A stretch of DNA of 64,000 nucleotides from Streptomyces sp. NBC_01463 (GTDB lineage Bacteria; Actinomycetota; Actinomycetes; Streptomycetales; Streptomycetaceae). Each line of letters starts with the position of its first letter. Positions within the stretch are counted from its first letter, which is position 1. The notes beneath the pieces are model-generated. The model made no database searches and was not told the DNA's origin. It saw nothing but the letters and a program-made list of their open reading frames with translations. The stretch covers positions 8,866,001 through 8,930,000 of the forward strand of contig CP109468.1 in NCBI GenBank assembly GCA_036227345.1. The letters run 5' to 3'. Positions 18,109 to 27,708 of this stretch are shown here, in pieces. A program made the translations under genes and the position numbers.

Positions 18109-18981
18109 ATGCAGTTACCTCACACGGCAGCGCGCAACATCGTGACACTCGCGCTGTCCGAAGACGCGGCCGCTGATGACGTCACCACTCGATGGAGCGT
18201 CGCGCCGCGACAATGGGCGACGGCAGTCATCATCACCCGCCAACCGGGCCTGGCTGCCGGGATGCCCCTGGCTGCCGAGGTTTACGCCCATATCGGCGAC
18301 GAGACACGGATCGACGAATCGGTGCCCGACGGCACTCGACTTGAGGCCAACGACGTCCTGGCGAGAGTGTCCGGCCCGGCACACCAGATCATCACCGGCG
18401 AACGGACGGTGCTGAACCTTCTCCAGCGGCTTTGCGGCATCGCCACACTCACCGATCGGTATGTGGCCGCCGTGCGCGATCTGCCTGTCCGCATCCTGGA
18501 TACCCGTAAGACCGCCCCGGGACTTCGGTTACTGGACAAGTACGCGGTCGCCGCCGGCGGAGGGCACAATCATCGGCTGGACCTGGGCGCCATGGTGCTC
18601 CTCAAGGAAAACCACATCGCGGCCGCCGGCGGCGTCACTGCCGCCATCGACAGCGTCCGCAAGAACATGGCGTCGGAGGGCAAGACCCTGGCCATCGAGG
18701 TGGAGGTGGCCACGCTCGCCCAAACCCGTGAAGCGCTGCGGGCCGAGCCGTCATGGATCATGCTCGACAACATGACCGTGCCGCAGCTGGCCGAAGCCGT
18801 CCGCCTTCGACGCGAACTGGCCCCCGACTCAGACATCAAGTTGGAGGCCTCGGGCACGATCACGTTGGACGGCTTGCGCGCCGCCACGGAAACCGGTGTC
18901 GATGCCGTCTCCATTGGCGCGCTGACCCACAGCGCGCCGGCCATGGATCTGAGCATGCTTCTGAGCATCTCCCCATCCTGA
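18109..18981 (+). CDS. nadC: nicotinate-nucleotide pyrophosphorylase (carboxylating)
   Basis: A 290-residue quinolinate phosphoribosyltransferase (EC 2.4.2.19), which turns quinolinate and PRPP into nicotinate mononucleotide in de novo NAD synthesis. Signature segments are intact: GERTVLNLLQRLCGIAT, the ILDTRKTAPGLRLLDKYAV loop, GGGHNHRLDLGAMVLLKENH, EVEVATLAQ, IMLDNM, and the C-terminal EASGTITLDGLRAATETGVDAVSIGALTHS. Length is normal. It is not accompanied by nadA or nadB, so it may be a second, horizontally gained or specialised copy. Confidence 0.92.
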   Translation: MQLPHTAARNIVTLALSEDAAADDVTTRWSVAPRQWATAVIITRQPGLAAGMPLAAEVYAHIGDETRIDESVPDGTRLEANDVLARVSGPAHQIITGERTVLNLLQRLCGIATLTDRYVAAVRDLPVRILDTRKTAPGLRLLDKYAVAAGGGHNHRLDLGAMVLLKENHIAAAGGVTAAIDSVRKNMASEGKTLAIEVEVATLAQTREALRAEPSWIMLDNMTVPQLAEAVRLRRELAPDSDIKLEASGTITLDGLRAATETGVDAVSIGALTHSAPAMDLSMLLSISPS

Positions 18982-19200
18982 GAAACCGAGTCAGCCGCCT
19001 CGGTCGAATCGCAGGATCCCAGCGTCGCAATTGCGACGCGACTGCACGCTCCGGCATTCGGGGCGAGCCTGCGACGGTCGATCGCAGGGTTGCAGCCGAC
19101 CAGCTCGTGCTCCGGATCATCCCGGCGACCTGCCGCCGGGTGTGACCGAACCGAATCGCGAATACGAAGTCAGATGTGCTCTTCGAATACAGGAGGTTCC

Positions 19201-19494
19201 ATGCCCAAGGGCTACTGGGTCAGTGTCTACCGCACCATTTCCGACCCTGAGAAACTGGCGGCCTACAACGAACTGGCCGGTCCGGCCGTCCGGGCCGGGG
19301 GCGGGCGGCTCCTCGTCCGAGGCGGCCGGGTCGTCGCACAGGACGCCGGAATCGCCGAGCGCACCGTACTGATCGAGTTCGACAGCTTTGAACAGGCCCT
19401 CGCGACACGCGAGAGCGAGGCCTACCAGGAGGCGCTGGTCGCCCTCTCCGACGGCGTCGAGCGCGACTTCCGCATCGTCGAAGGCATCGACTGA
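19201..19494 (+). CDS. DUF1330 family protein
   Basis: A 97-residue protein of the DUF1330 (ferredoxin-like, dimeric alpha/beta barrel) family. It begins MPKGYWVSVYRTISDPEKLAAYNELAGPAVRAGGGRLLVRGG, a textbook start for this family, and ends with EFDSFEQALATRESEAYQEAL. ATG 19201 has AGGAGG five bases upstream. The biochemical role of the family is not established. It follows nadC by 219 bp, so co-transcription is uncertain. Confidence 0.85.
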   Translation: MPKGYWVSVYRTISDPEKLAAYNELAGPAVRAGGGRLLVRGGRVVAQDAGIAERTVLIEFDSFEQALATRESEAYQEALVALSDGVERDFRIVEGID

Positions 19495-19752
19495 CAGTCG
19501 GCGACCGGCCTGGCGTCCAGCTCCGCCAGGCACTGCGACGGAGATGAAGCACCACACTGCAGGGCAGACAGGCAGACAGGCAGGCAGTCGGCCGGAGCGT
19601 AGATCCACCATCTTGAAACCTCTGCTCGACGGTGCTGGTGCGGCAGGGCTCGCGGGTTCTCGTGCTGGTGGTGGTTGACTGCGTTGGGTCTTGATCAACT
19701 GTCAGCGGTTGATGTCGAGGTCGGTCAGTGCGAGCGGGGCTAGGGGGGAGTT

Positions 19753-20082
19753 TCAGAAGTCGCCGGTGTGCTGGGATGGCCGTCCGGGGAAGTCGCGGGC
19801 GGCCATCCAGATGGTGAGGTCACGGGCGATCTGGTCGATGCTGGTCGCGGCGGCGATGTCGTGTTCCCGGCGGGAGGTGTCGCGGCGGACGACCTCATAG
19901 CCCCCCTCGTCCAGGACCGCGACCGAGGTGAACCAGACCGGGTCGTCCTCGTCGGGCTGGATGACGACGAAGGTATTGTCCACGGCGTTGAGGTCGTCGA
20001 TCAGCATGAACAGCGCGTCCTCGGACGGGTCCTCGATGTGGTCACCGCTCTCGCTCTCGGCCCGGTAGTACGCAGCCCTCAT
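19753..20082 (-). CDS. hypothetical acidic protein
   Basis: A 109-residue acidic protein: MRAAYYRAESESGDHIEDPSEDALFMLIDDLNAVDNTFVVIQPDEDDPVWFTSVAVLDEGGYEVVRRD... The alternating strand/helix pattern with DPVWFTSVAVLDEGGYEVVRRD resembles small immunity-type proteins, but I cannot name a family. No signal peptide. The conserved-looking core and GC bias support a real gene. A transposase remnant lies immediately upstream. Confidence 0.6.
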   Translation of the reverse strand: MRAAYYRAESESGDHIEDPSEDALFMLIDDLNAVDNTFVVIQPDEDDPVWFTSVAVLDEGGYEVVRRDTSRREHDIAAATSIDQIARDLTIWMAARDFPGRPSQHTGDF

Positions 20083-20155
20083 CGCCCCTGTCTCCCCTCA
20101 GCCCGCTGACCTGATCGCGGCCAGAATGACATACGGGACCGACACCCCCGGCAGG

Positions 20156-20400
20156 TCACAGCCATTCGTTGATCGCGGGGATGAGGACGGTTGTTTCGAA
20201 ACGGACCGCGAGCTTGTCGAACCGGGTGGGCTGGCCACCGCCCGGCCCCGTTTCAGCTGGGTGATCCCGCACTCGACTGCGTGCTGAGCCTTGTGGTCCT
20301 CGCGGTCGAAGGCCGGAGGCTGCCGGCCGACCGTGCCCCGCCGCCTGCGGTGTCCTGCCTGATCGGCAGGTTCCGGGGCCGTGCACCGGACTGGTCGAGT
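20156..20400 (-). pseudogene. IS5-like transposase remnant (C-terminal part)
   Basis: Minus-strand frames read RQPPAFDREDHKAQHAVECG, then ITQLKRGRAVA, and after a frame change FDKLAVRFETTVLIPAINEWL before the stop at 20156. This is the conserved end of IS5-family transposases (usually [31 protein letters not shown]...INEWL). The N-terminal catalytic part is missing. Confidence 0.65.
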
Positions 20401-20605
20401 GCCAGGCTGACCGGATCGGGCTGTGGGCGGTGCGCGGGCCAGTGCTCCCCTGGGGTGCTTCGTGCCCTGCCGTGGTGGTGAGGGAACGACGTGAGTTGAC
20501 CAGCCAGCAGATGCGTGGTGTCGCCGCTGCTACCGGTAAGACCTGGCCCGTGGATCCCGCCAAGTTGTCCCTGCAGCTTGAGCGCGACGTCCAAGGCCTG
20601 CTCGC

Positions 20606-21940
20606 CTACTTGTGGTCTCTGAGGAAGGCTGGGATGTCAGCTCGGGTCGGGTAGTCGGGCAACGGTGCGGGCTTGTCCTGGAGGAACGCGGTGATGACGG
20701 CTGCTGCTCGTTGGTCGTTCTCATCCAGGCCGTTCCACATGTGATGGCCGACACCGGGCATGTACTGGGTCCGCTGGATGGCGGGGTTGTCCGCGAGGAC
20801 GGTTGTCTGCCACTGCCGGACCTGGGAGGAGCACTCGGCGATCATCAGCATCGCGGGTGTCCGGGACCGCCTCAGCTGAGGGACGATGGAGGGGGAGTCC
20901 TTGATCGTTTGCTGGATGCGGAGGCTGGCGGCGGCGCTGAACGAGAAGTTCCGCTCCGTGTCCTCGACCGGGATGCGGTGCGCGTCCCGCGCGCAGTAGG
21001 CGGACGCGGTGTCGCTGCCGAGATCGGCGGCGGTGAAGGCGTTGTCGCCTTCCGCCTGTCCTACCAGCCCGTTGTCCGGGCTGAGCAGTCCGAGCCGCAT
21101 GAGGCCGAAGGCGACGGCGTACCGCGGGACGCGTGTGGAGCGTGGCCCGGTCATGGCCGGCGCGATGCCGCGGGCCGATGGCCGGCCCTTTTGCTCGGCC
21201 ATCCGGGCGGTGGGGCCGTCCATTGGGCCCGGCTCGGCGATGACGGCCCGGTGCAGATGGTCGGCGATGGCCGGTTCGGCCAGCGCGCGGGTGAGCACGA
21301 CCGCACCCGAGGAGAATCCCAGCACGTCGGCGGGGCCCTTGCCCAGTTTGCTGACGAAGGCGCCGAGGTCGTGGACGGACCGCGTGATCGAGTACTCGTT
21401 CATGGGCAGCAGGTCGCTCCGTCCGCCACCGGCCTGCTCGTAGGCGTACACGTCGTAGCCCTGCCCTGCGAGCCGGTGCAGAAAGCGGTGGTCGAGCACT
21501 GAGATGCCGCGCACCGGGCCGCCGTTGAGGTAGACGAGCGGGACGCGTTGCCGGGAGCTGTTGCCGGCGGGCGGGTAGTGGTACACCGCGACCCTGCTGC
21601 CGGTGGACAAGCGCCAGTGCTCGGTGGCCACGAACGACAGGGCAGACGGGTGGTGGCGCGTTGTGGGGACGGTGGGTATGCACACCGACAGGGTCAGGGC
21701 CGCTGCGACGAGGACCGGCAGGAATGGCACCAGCCGCGCCCGCCAGGAGCGGCCGCGGGTCAGCCACATCGCCGCGACCACCGCGATCCCGACGGCCACG
21801 GACCATGCGGCGAACCCCGATCCCGCGCCGTCGGTGGCGATGAGCAACGCGAGGAATAAGGCGGCCAGCCCTACTACCGCGGCGGCGGCCGCCAGCAGGC
21901 GGCCGGCAAGGCGCAAGGGACGTATGGCGGACGACGGCAT
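20606..21940 (-). CDS. membrane-anchored alpha/beta hydrolase
   Basis: A 444-residue protein with three hydrophobic segments in the first 90 residues (for example LLAAAAAVVGLAALFLALLIA) and then an extracytoplasmic-looking alpha/beta hydrolase domain of the proline-iminopeptidase type. NGGPVRG is the HGGPG-like oxyanion loop, DVLGFSSGAVVLTRAL carries the nucleophile Ser (GFSSG), and GVGHHMW holds the likely catalytic His near the end. ATG 21940 has GGGGAG six bases upstream. Divergent from a TetR gene with a direct repeat between. Substrate unknown; peptidase or esterase are both possible. Confidence 0.8.
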   Translation of the reverse strand: MPSSAIRPLRLAGRLLAAAAAVVGLAALFLALLIATDGAGSGFAAWSVAVGIAVVAAMWLTRGRSWRARLVPFLPVLVAAALTLSVCIPTVPTTRHHPSALSFVATEHWRLSTGSRVAVYHYPPAGNSSRQRVPLVYLNGGPVRGISVLDHRFLHRLAGQGYDVYAYEQAGGGRSDLLPMNEYSITRSVHDLGAFVSKLGKGPADVLGFSSGAVVLTRALAEPAIADHLHRAVIAEPGPMDGPTARMAEQKGRPSARGIAPAMTGPRSTRVPRYAVAFGLMRLGLLSPDNGLVGQAEGDNAFTAADLGSDTASAYCARDAHRIPVEDTERNFSFSAAASLRIQQTIKDSPSIVPQLRRSRTPAMLMIAECSSQVRQWQTTVLADNPAIQRTQYMPGVGHHMWNGLDENDQRAAAVITAFLQDKPAPLPDYPTRADIPAFLRDHK

Positions 21941-21962
21941 GATGATCTCCCCAGAGTTTTGG

Positions 21963-21984
21963 AACGACGTTTTGAAACGATGTT
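21963..21984. promoter_or_regulatory. direct repeat AACGAYGTT between hydrolase and TetR
   Basis: AACGACGTT (21963-21971) and AACGATGTT (21976-21984) repeat with a 13-bp period between the two divergent starts. Each unit is itself a near-palindrome (AACG..CGTT), so a pair of TetR dimers could bind. Confidence 0.45.
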
Positions 21985-21990
21985 ATCAGC

Positions 21991-22626
21991 ATGGGTAAAC
22001 TGGTTTTCATGGGAAGGCCGAGAACGAACGACGCCGACGTCAGAGAGCGGCTCATCGCGTGCGCGACCGAGATGTTCGCCACCCGCCCGCAGGAGTCGGT
22101 CACGGTCCGCGCGCTGGCCACCGCCGCCGGAACGTCGACGGCTGCGGTGTACACGTTGTTCCGGGGCAAGGACGGAGTGATCCGCGAGGTGCGCGCCCAG
22201 GCGGTCGCCGGCCTGTTCCAGGACCTGACGGCCGTTCCCGGCTCCGAGGCCGCCCTGGAGGACCTGTACGCATTGGCCGTGGCGTATCGCCGCTGGGGAC
22301 GCGAACACCGCCACTTGTACGCGGTGTTGTTCGGTGGCGCACAGTCCTTCGTACCGTCGACCTGGGTCGGCGACCGAGACCCGGTGCGACCGCTCGTCGC
22401 GGCGATCGACCGTGCCGTGGCGGATCAGATCCTCGAGGGCGACACCACGCTGATCGCCGTCTCGTTGTGGGTTGCCCTGCACGGGCTCGTGACCCTCGAA
22501 CTCGCCGGCGCCCTCGACGGCACCGCAGCCGAGACCGCGTTCCGCTCGACGATCGATGCCGTACTGCGCGGCTGGGCAACCCCCGCCGGCCTCCATGGCC
22601 TTCGATGCCCAGACCCGGCTCCGTGA
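21991..22626 (+). CDS. TetR family transcriptional regulator
   Basis: A 211-residue TetR-type protein, HTH ESVTVRALATAAGTSTAAVYTLFRGKDGVIREV (about residues 33-65), with a TetR_C-like ligand domain. The in-frame ATG at 22009 (MGRPRTNDADVRERL) is the more usual beginning for this group; neither start has a good Shine-Dalgarno. Divergent from the membrane hydrolase, which it probably regulates together with itself. Confidence 0.87.
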   Translation: MGKLVFMGRPRTNDADVRERLIACATEMFATRPQESVTVRALATAAGTSTAAVYTLFRGKDGVIREVRAQAVAGLFQDLTAVPGSEAALEDLYALAVAYRRWGREHRHLYAVLFGGAQSFVPSTWVGDRDPVRPLVAAIDRAVADQILEGDTTLIAVSLWVALHGLVTLELAGALDGTAAETAFRSTIDAVLRGWATPAGLHGLRCPDPAP

Positions 22627-23389
22627 AGCGACGTCTATGCAACTGATCTCGGGTGCGGCGCCGGAGGATGGGCGGCGCGTCGTGGAGGTCGCGCGCGGAA
22701 GCCGAGGCGAGCGTCGGTCGGCCCTTGTAGCGTTCGACCACCTCCAGGTGGTCCTGGGCGACGAGTTCCGCGACGTGGGATCCGCGACGTGGCGGTGATG
22801 CGCAGCGGAGTGATCGCGCCTGCTGCGGATTGCGCCTCGTCGACCTGAGCCTCATGCGCGCGGTCCCGACCACGGCTGGGTGGTGCCGTCCCGAAGTGCC
22901 GGTCGTTGATCTCGTTGAGGACGCTGTACGTTCCCGGCGGAGGACGGCCGCTGTACCGGGTGCCTGGCCAGGAGCTGGGTGACGGTGACGAGCCGCTCAA
23001 GCTCAACGGGGACGCGAGGCGGGACCCGCCCTCCCGGCGAAGAGGCTGACCTTCCATGCCGTCAGCGCCGGTGCAGTACTCGTACTTGTCGTCGCCGTCG
23101 GTCGCTGCGGGGGTTCACCCGCCGCTGTGTTGCTGCACCCTTCTGCCACCACCTCACCAAAGAAACGGCTTGCAGCCACACGGATTACCCATCTACGGTG
23201 TTGCGCATGGGTTCCCTGTGATAGTCCCCGTGCGGCCGCGTTGAGCTTGGCTCCGCCGTCGCGCGTTCTCATCCGTGCTTCCGGTCCTTTCGCGATGACG
23301 TCTGTTCGGCGTGCCGCGGAGTGTCTCCGGCATGTACGGATGCGTCCGTCCGCCCATGCCGATCGGCCCGGCCGAGAACAGGGGACTAA
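22627..23389. other. intergenic region with long ABC-F leader
   Basis: About 760 bases without a recognised gene. Its last 190 bases are the likely untranslated leader of the ABC-F gene. The first part may contain debris of a lost gene (minus-strand HVAELVAQDHLEVVERYKGR, like a winged-helix end), but this is not certain. Confidence 0.4.
23170..23199 (+). promoter_or_regulatory. candidate promoter of the ABC-F gene
   Basis: TTGCAG (23170-23175) and TACGGT (23194-23199) with 18-bp spacing. A transcript from here would start near 23206 and carry a leader of about 185 nt. A four-codon ORF (ATGGGTTCCCTG then TGA, 23208-23222) would be the first translatable element. Confidence 0.35.
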
Positions 23390-25039
23390 ATGCTTACTGC
23401 ACAGCTATCTCTTCAGAACATCACCCGCCGCTACGACGACCACGTCGTGCTGGACGACGTGTCCTTCAACATCAAGCCGGGCGAGCGGGTCGGCATCATC
23501 GGCGACAACGGAGCCGGAAAATCCACCCTGCTGCGACTGATCTCCGGGCAGGACCGGCCCGACAACGGCGAACTGACCGTGATCGCACCAGGCGGTTCTG
23601 GCTATCTGTCCCAGTCGTTGGCCCTGCCCCCCGAGGCCACCGTCCAGGCCGCAGTGGACTTGGCTCTTGCCGACCTGCGCGAACTCGAAGCGGGGATGCA
23701 CCGCGCCGAAGCCGGTCTCACGGGCTTGACGGGGGTAGAGCTCGGCGCCGCGATGGACGCCTACGCCCACATGGTCGCCCAGTACGAGGCGCGCTCCGGC
23801 TACGAAGCCGACGCCCGGGTGGACATCGCCCTGCACGGGCTCGGCCTGCCGGGTGTGGCTCGGGATCGGACTCTGGGCACGCTGTCGGGTGGTGAGCGAT
23901 CACGGTTGGCGCTGGCCTCGACCTTGGCGTCGCAGCCGGAGCTGCTCCTGCTGGACGAGCCGACCAACGATCTGGACGACCAGGCGGTGGGCTGGCTTGA
24001 GGCACACCTGCGGAAGCATCGCGGCACGGTGCTCGCGGTCACCCATGACCGGGTGTTCCTGCAACGGGTCACCACCACGATCCTGGAGGTCGGCGAGGGC
24101 AGGGTGACGCGTCACGGCGACGGCTACGGCGGATACCTTGCCGCCAAGGCCACCGAGCGGCGGCGCCGTCTGCAGGAATACGCGGACTGGTGCGCGGAAC
24201 TGGCCCGCAATCAGAAGTTGGCCGCCACGAACGTGGCACGGTTGGAGGCGATCCCTCGCAAGGCGCCGCTTGCCGTGGTCGGCCACGGTGGATTCCGCGC
24301 CCGCGGCCGTGGGCACGGGGCGATGGTCCGTATCCGCAATGCGAAGGAGCGTGTCGAACGGCTGGCGGACAATCCTGTCGCGCCGCCGCCCGAACCACTG
24401 GTGTTCGCCGCCCGGATGACCACCGCCGACGGTCAGACCGCGCGGGCCGCGGCGGAACTCACCGGCATCCGTGTCGCGGACCGGCTGCACGTACCTTCGC
24501 TGCGGATCGGTGGCGAGGAGCGGCTGCTGGTCACCGGGCCCAACGGAGCCGGCAAGACAACGCTCATGCGGGTGCTGGCGGGCGAGCTGCAGCCCGATGA
24601 GGGGACAGCGCGCACGCGGGGCCGAGTCGGGCACTTGAGACAGGAGGAGACACCATGGCCGCCCGACCTGACGGTCCCACAGGCGTTCGCCCACGGCCGC
24701 GGGGGCAGTCTGGATGAGCACATCGACCAGCTGTTGTCCCTCGGCCTGTTCAGTCCTGCCGACCTGCGCCTGAGAATGAGCGAACTCTCCTACGGGCAAA
24801 GGCGCCGGATCGAACTGGCCCGCCTCGTCAGCGAACCCGTCGACCTGTTGCTGCTGGACGAGCCCACCAACCATCTCTCCCCCGTCCTGGTCGAAGAACT
24901 GGAAGGAGCCCTGGCCTGCTACCGAGGCGCGGTGGTGGTCGTCACCCACGACCGCCGCATGCGAACCCGCTTCACCGGCAGGCACGTGGAACTGAACGCC
25001 GGCCACGTCGCACAGTTTCAGGAGACCGCAGCGACCTGA
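23390..25039 (+). CDS. ABC-F family ribosomal protection protein
   Basis: A 549-residue soluble tandem ATPase of the ABC-F type, with no membrane domain. First ATPase: Walker A GDNGAGKST, signature LSGGERSR, Walker B LLLLDEPTNDLD, switch THDR. An Arg/Lys-rich linker follows (about residues 245-320, ERRRRLQEYADWCAEL...). Second ATPase: GPNGAGKTT, LSYGQRRR, LLLLDEPTNHLS, THDR. Streptomyces relatives (VarM/TlrC/LmrC group) protect ribosomes from macrolides, lincosamides or streptogramins by dislodging the drug. ATG 23390 follows GGGGAC. No antibiotic biosynthesis genes are nearby, so it is probably a stand-alone resistance gene. Drug specificity is not readable from sequence alone. Confidence 0.9.
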   Translation: MLTAQLSLQNITRRYDDHVVLDDVSFNIKPGERVGIIGDNGAGKSTLLRLISGQDRPDNGELTVIAPGGSGYLSQSLALPPEATVQAAVDLALADLRELEAGMHRAEAGLTGLTGVELGAAMDAYAHMVAQYEARSGYEADARVDIALHGLGLPGVARDRTLGTLSGGERSRLALASTLASQPELLLLDEPTNDLDDQAVGWLEAHLRKHRGTVLAVTHDRVFLQRVTTTILEVGEGRVTRHGDGYGGYLAAKATERRRRLQEYADWCAELARNQKLAATNVARLEAIPRKAPLAVVGHGGFRARGRGHGAMVRIRNAKERVERLADNPVAPPPEPLVFAARMTTADGQTARAAAELTGIRVADRLHVPSLRIGGEERLLVTGPNGAGKTTLMRVLAGELQPDEGTARTRGRVGHLRQEETPWPPDLTVPQAFAHGRGGSLDEHIDQLLSLGLFSPADLRLRMSELSYGQRRRIELARLVSEPVDLLLLDEPTNHLSPVLVEELEGALACYRGAVVVVTHDRRMRTRFTGRHVELNAGHVAQFQETAAT

Positions 25040-25503
25040 AGCCCCCCCAGTTGCCTCATTACCGGCGGCACCGATCGCACTGATGCACCGCGAGATCATC
25101 GGCCGGGATCTGGGCGGGAGCGCAGCGCAGGACCATTGCGCCAGGCATCGCGACGCGGTCCGGCCGAGGATGGCGCCGACGCACTGGTTGCCGAACCGAC
25201 CGCGCTCGGCGTCCACGTCCGGGCCGTGGGGTGTGACATCACGGCTGGATTCGCCTCACGACCGAGCACTGTGCAGAGGAATCGACTTCTCCAGCGCTGG
25301 AGTGGGAGGCCGCGGTGGACGTGAGTGTCTACCGCACGAGCGGAGACCTGCGATTGGTCCGGCGGGGTGGTGATGTGGAGGAGGAGGCGGGGACTCCGCC
25401 ACCGCCGGCGGGGGCTGGTATCGCGTCCGGGTTCAGGTACGCGGTCGCGATGAGGGCAAGGGGCATGAGGAGGCGTCCAACCACTCTGGCCCCTGGCTGG
25501 CAC
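25040..25503. other. intergenic stretch without a recognised gene
   Basis: About 460 bases between the ABC-F gene and the convergent SDR gene. No gene or clear terminator hairpin recognised. Confidence 0.4.
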
Positions 25504-26277
25504 TCACAAGAAGGTGCGGGCCGCGGTGGTGCCGCCGTCGACGGGCAGGATGACGCCGGTGACGTAGGAGGCGCGGTCACTGAGCAGCCAGGCCGCGGCC
25601 TCGGCGACCTCCACCGGACGGGCCGGGCGGCCCAACGGCACGGAACGGGAGACCGCTGCCTCGAACTCGGGCCCTGCGGCGAACCAGTCCTCGGTGGACG
25701 AGGTTCGGGCCACGCCCGGGGCGACGGCGTTGGTCCGGATGCCGTGGACGGCGTAGTCGGCGGTGGCAGCTCTGACGAGACCGGTCAGTCCGTGTTTGGC
25801 GGCCTGTTGGGTGCCGTCGCCGAATCCGCCCAGCAGAGCGCCGACACCGCTGTTGAGGACGATCGAACCGCCCCGCCCCGCGGCGACCATGGTCTGCAGC
25901 TGGGCGCGCAGACACAGCCAGCTGCCTCTCAGGTTCACGCCGTGGACAGCGTCCCACTCCGCCTCCGTACGCTCGGCGAGCGGTGCGGGGAAGGGGCCGG
26001 AGCCGGCGTTGTCGAATGCGGCGTCCAGCCTTCCGAACTCCTTGAGTGCTGCTGTGACCGGTGCCTGGGCGCCCTCCGCCGTGCTGATGTCGGCCGCTAC
26101 GGCGATTGCTGCTCCCCCCTCGGCACGTAGTTCGCCGGCCAGTGCTTCCACCTCGCTCGCGGTCCGCGAGGCGAGGACGAGAGTTGCACCCTCGGCGGCG
26201 AAGAGGCGTGCCGCTGTGGCACCGATGCCTCGTCCGGCACCGGTGATGATTGTGACTTTGTCGTCGAGGAGTCCCAT
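25504..26277 (-). CDS. SDR family protein lacking the catalytic tyrosine
   Basis: A 257-residue Rossmann-fold protein of the short-chain dehydrogenase/reductase family. The cofactor loop TGAGRGIG, the FDNAGSG turn and NAVAPGVART are all present, and the C-terminus DRASYVTGVILPVDGGTTA is typical. The active-site motif YxxxK reads QQAAK: the lysine is there but Gln (CAA) replaces the catalytic Tyr. It is therefore either catalytically altered or a binding/regulatory homologue. Divergent from the XRE regulator at 26395, which may control it. Confidence 0.85.
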   Translation of the reverse strand: MGLLDDKVTIITGAGRGIGATAARLFAAEGATLVLASRTASEVEALAGELRAEGGAAIAVAADISTAEGAQAPVTAALKEFGRLDAAFDNAGSGPFPAPLAERTEAEWDAVHGVNLRGSWLCLRAQLQTMVAAGRGGSIVLNSGVGALLGGFGDGTQQAAKHGLTGLVRAATADYAVHGIRTNAVAPGVARTSSTEDWFAAGPEFEAAVSRSVPLGRPARPVEVAEAAAWLLSDRASYVTGVILPVDGGTTAARTFL

Positions 26278-26394
26278 GAGGTGAGCCTGATGCCGACTGC
26301 CTCCTGCGACCAGTGGTCACCCGGTCAGCTGTCGCGCTATCCCGGGAACGCCAGGTCCTGGATAGGGGAGTTGGCCTGTGGGAGCCTTTCGTGC

Positions 26395-27258
26395 ATGCCC
26401 GACACTCCGCTGGGAGCCTTCCTGCGTGCCCGTCGCCGTCGCCTCGCCCCGGGCGATGCCGGTCTGCCGGCCGGTTCGCGCCGCCGCACGCCCGGCCTCC
26501 GGCGCGAGGAGGTGGCCGCGCGGGCCGGTATCTCGGCTGACTACTACGCCCGGCTCGAACAGGGCCGCCAACGAGTGCCCACCGTCTCCGTTCTCGACGG
26601 CCTGGCCGAGGCCCTACTGCTCGCCGATGCCGAACGGGTCTACCTGCACCGCCTGGCCGGCCTGGGCGCGCGGGACACCCAGCAAGTTCCTGCCGCGCGG
26701 CTGCGGCCAGCCGTCTCGGTGAACACCCGTGTCCTGCTGGAGGCTCTGCACGAGACACCGGCTTTTGTCGTGGACCGCCGCTTCGACCTGATCGCCTGGA
26801 ACCCGATGGCCAGTGCGTTGCTGGGCGGCCTGGACACCCGCCCCGCCCATCAGGTGAACCTGCTCTGGCAAGTCTTCTGCTGCCCCTTCGGGGAGCGGAC
26901 TCCGGCCAACCGCGAGGCGGTCGACTCGATCGGCGCCGACCTGGTGGCCGGACTCCGCGCGCACCATGCGGACTGCCCGAGCGACCGCGGGCTGACCGAC
27001 CTGGTGGTCCGTCTCTCCGCCGCCAGCCCGGTCTTCGCCGCGCTGTGGGAACAGCACCGCGCCGGTATGCGCAGCGAGGGTTTCCTGGAGATCCTCCACC
27101 CCGAACTGCGCGCCGAGTCCTTCCCGTACACGACCCTCGCCCTGCCGGAGCCCGACCAGCACCTCTTCGTCTTCCTGGCTCCGGCAGGCAGCCACGCCCG
27201 TGATGTGTTCCGCAACCTCTTGCCGCGATCCCGAACCCTCGCACCTGGCCGACACTGA
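26395..27258 (+). CDS. XRE family regulator with MmyB-like domain
   Basis: A 287-residue regulator common in Streptomyces. N-terminal helix-turn-helix: LRREEVAARAGISADYYARLEQGRQRVPTVSVLDGLAEAL (about residues 37-75). The rest matches the MmyB-like ligand domain (VVDRRFDLIAWNPMASALLG, RSEGFLEILHPELR, LFVFLAPAGS). Start ATG 26395 (MPDTPLGAFLRARRRRL). Such regulators very often sit beside, and control, a divergent SDR gene, exactly the arrangement here. Confidence 0.9.
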   Translation: MPDTPLGAFLRARRRRLAPGDAGLPAGSRRRTPGLRREEVAARAGISADYYARLEQGRQRVPTVSVLDGLAEALLLADAERVYLHRLAGLGARDTQQVPAARLRPAVSVNTRVLLEALHETPAFVVDRRFDLIAWNPMASALLGGLDTRPAHQVNLLWQVFCCPFGERTPANREAVDSIGADLVAGLRAHHADCPSDRGLTDLVVRLSAASPVFAALWEQHRAGMRSEGFLEILHPELRAESFPYTTLALPEPDQHLFVFLAPAGSHARDVFRNLLPRSRTLAPGRH

Positions 27259-27708
27259 CATGGAGCGGCGTCTGGAAGCCGCGTCCCGTCACCAATAGCT
27301 GACTTCCGGCCGTTATTTCGGCGTGCGGGCCGCCGGAGCCCAGGGGGGAGGTTCCGAGGGATCCCGGCCGTGCGGGTGTGGTGGGCGATTGAGTCTGAAC
27401 CGGCTGGAATCCGTGCACCTGCCGACGGCTTGACCACGGTCGGCCTCCGGGCCTGGGGCGTGGTGAGCGGGCGGCAGGCTGAACTGGTCCCCTGGTGAAG
27501 TTCGTTCCATGGCCGCGCAGTTGGGCCGGTCTGGGTCCCCGGGGGACCGGATCAGCAAAGGGGGCGAGTGTCGTGGTGTCCGTGTTCTGTCCCGGCGGGC
27601 GAGCGCGAGAGGCGGCAGCGTGGTGTCGCGGTCCGTCGGTGGGCGGGTGTTACTCCGGTGTCGGCTTGGCTCCGTGCGGCGGGTGTCTGGGGGGTTGCAG
27701 GGTGCGAC
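27259..27708. other. intergenic stretch without an intact gene
   Basis: About 450 bases. Only the downstream shadow of the FKBP remnant below is recognisable. Confidence 0.4.

Noticed and set aside
19753..20082. The acidic 109-residue protein as an immunity protein
   Set aside because: The look is suggestive, but no toxin gene is adjacent and no family motif could be confirmed.
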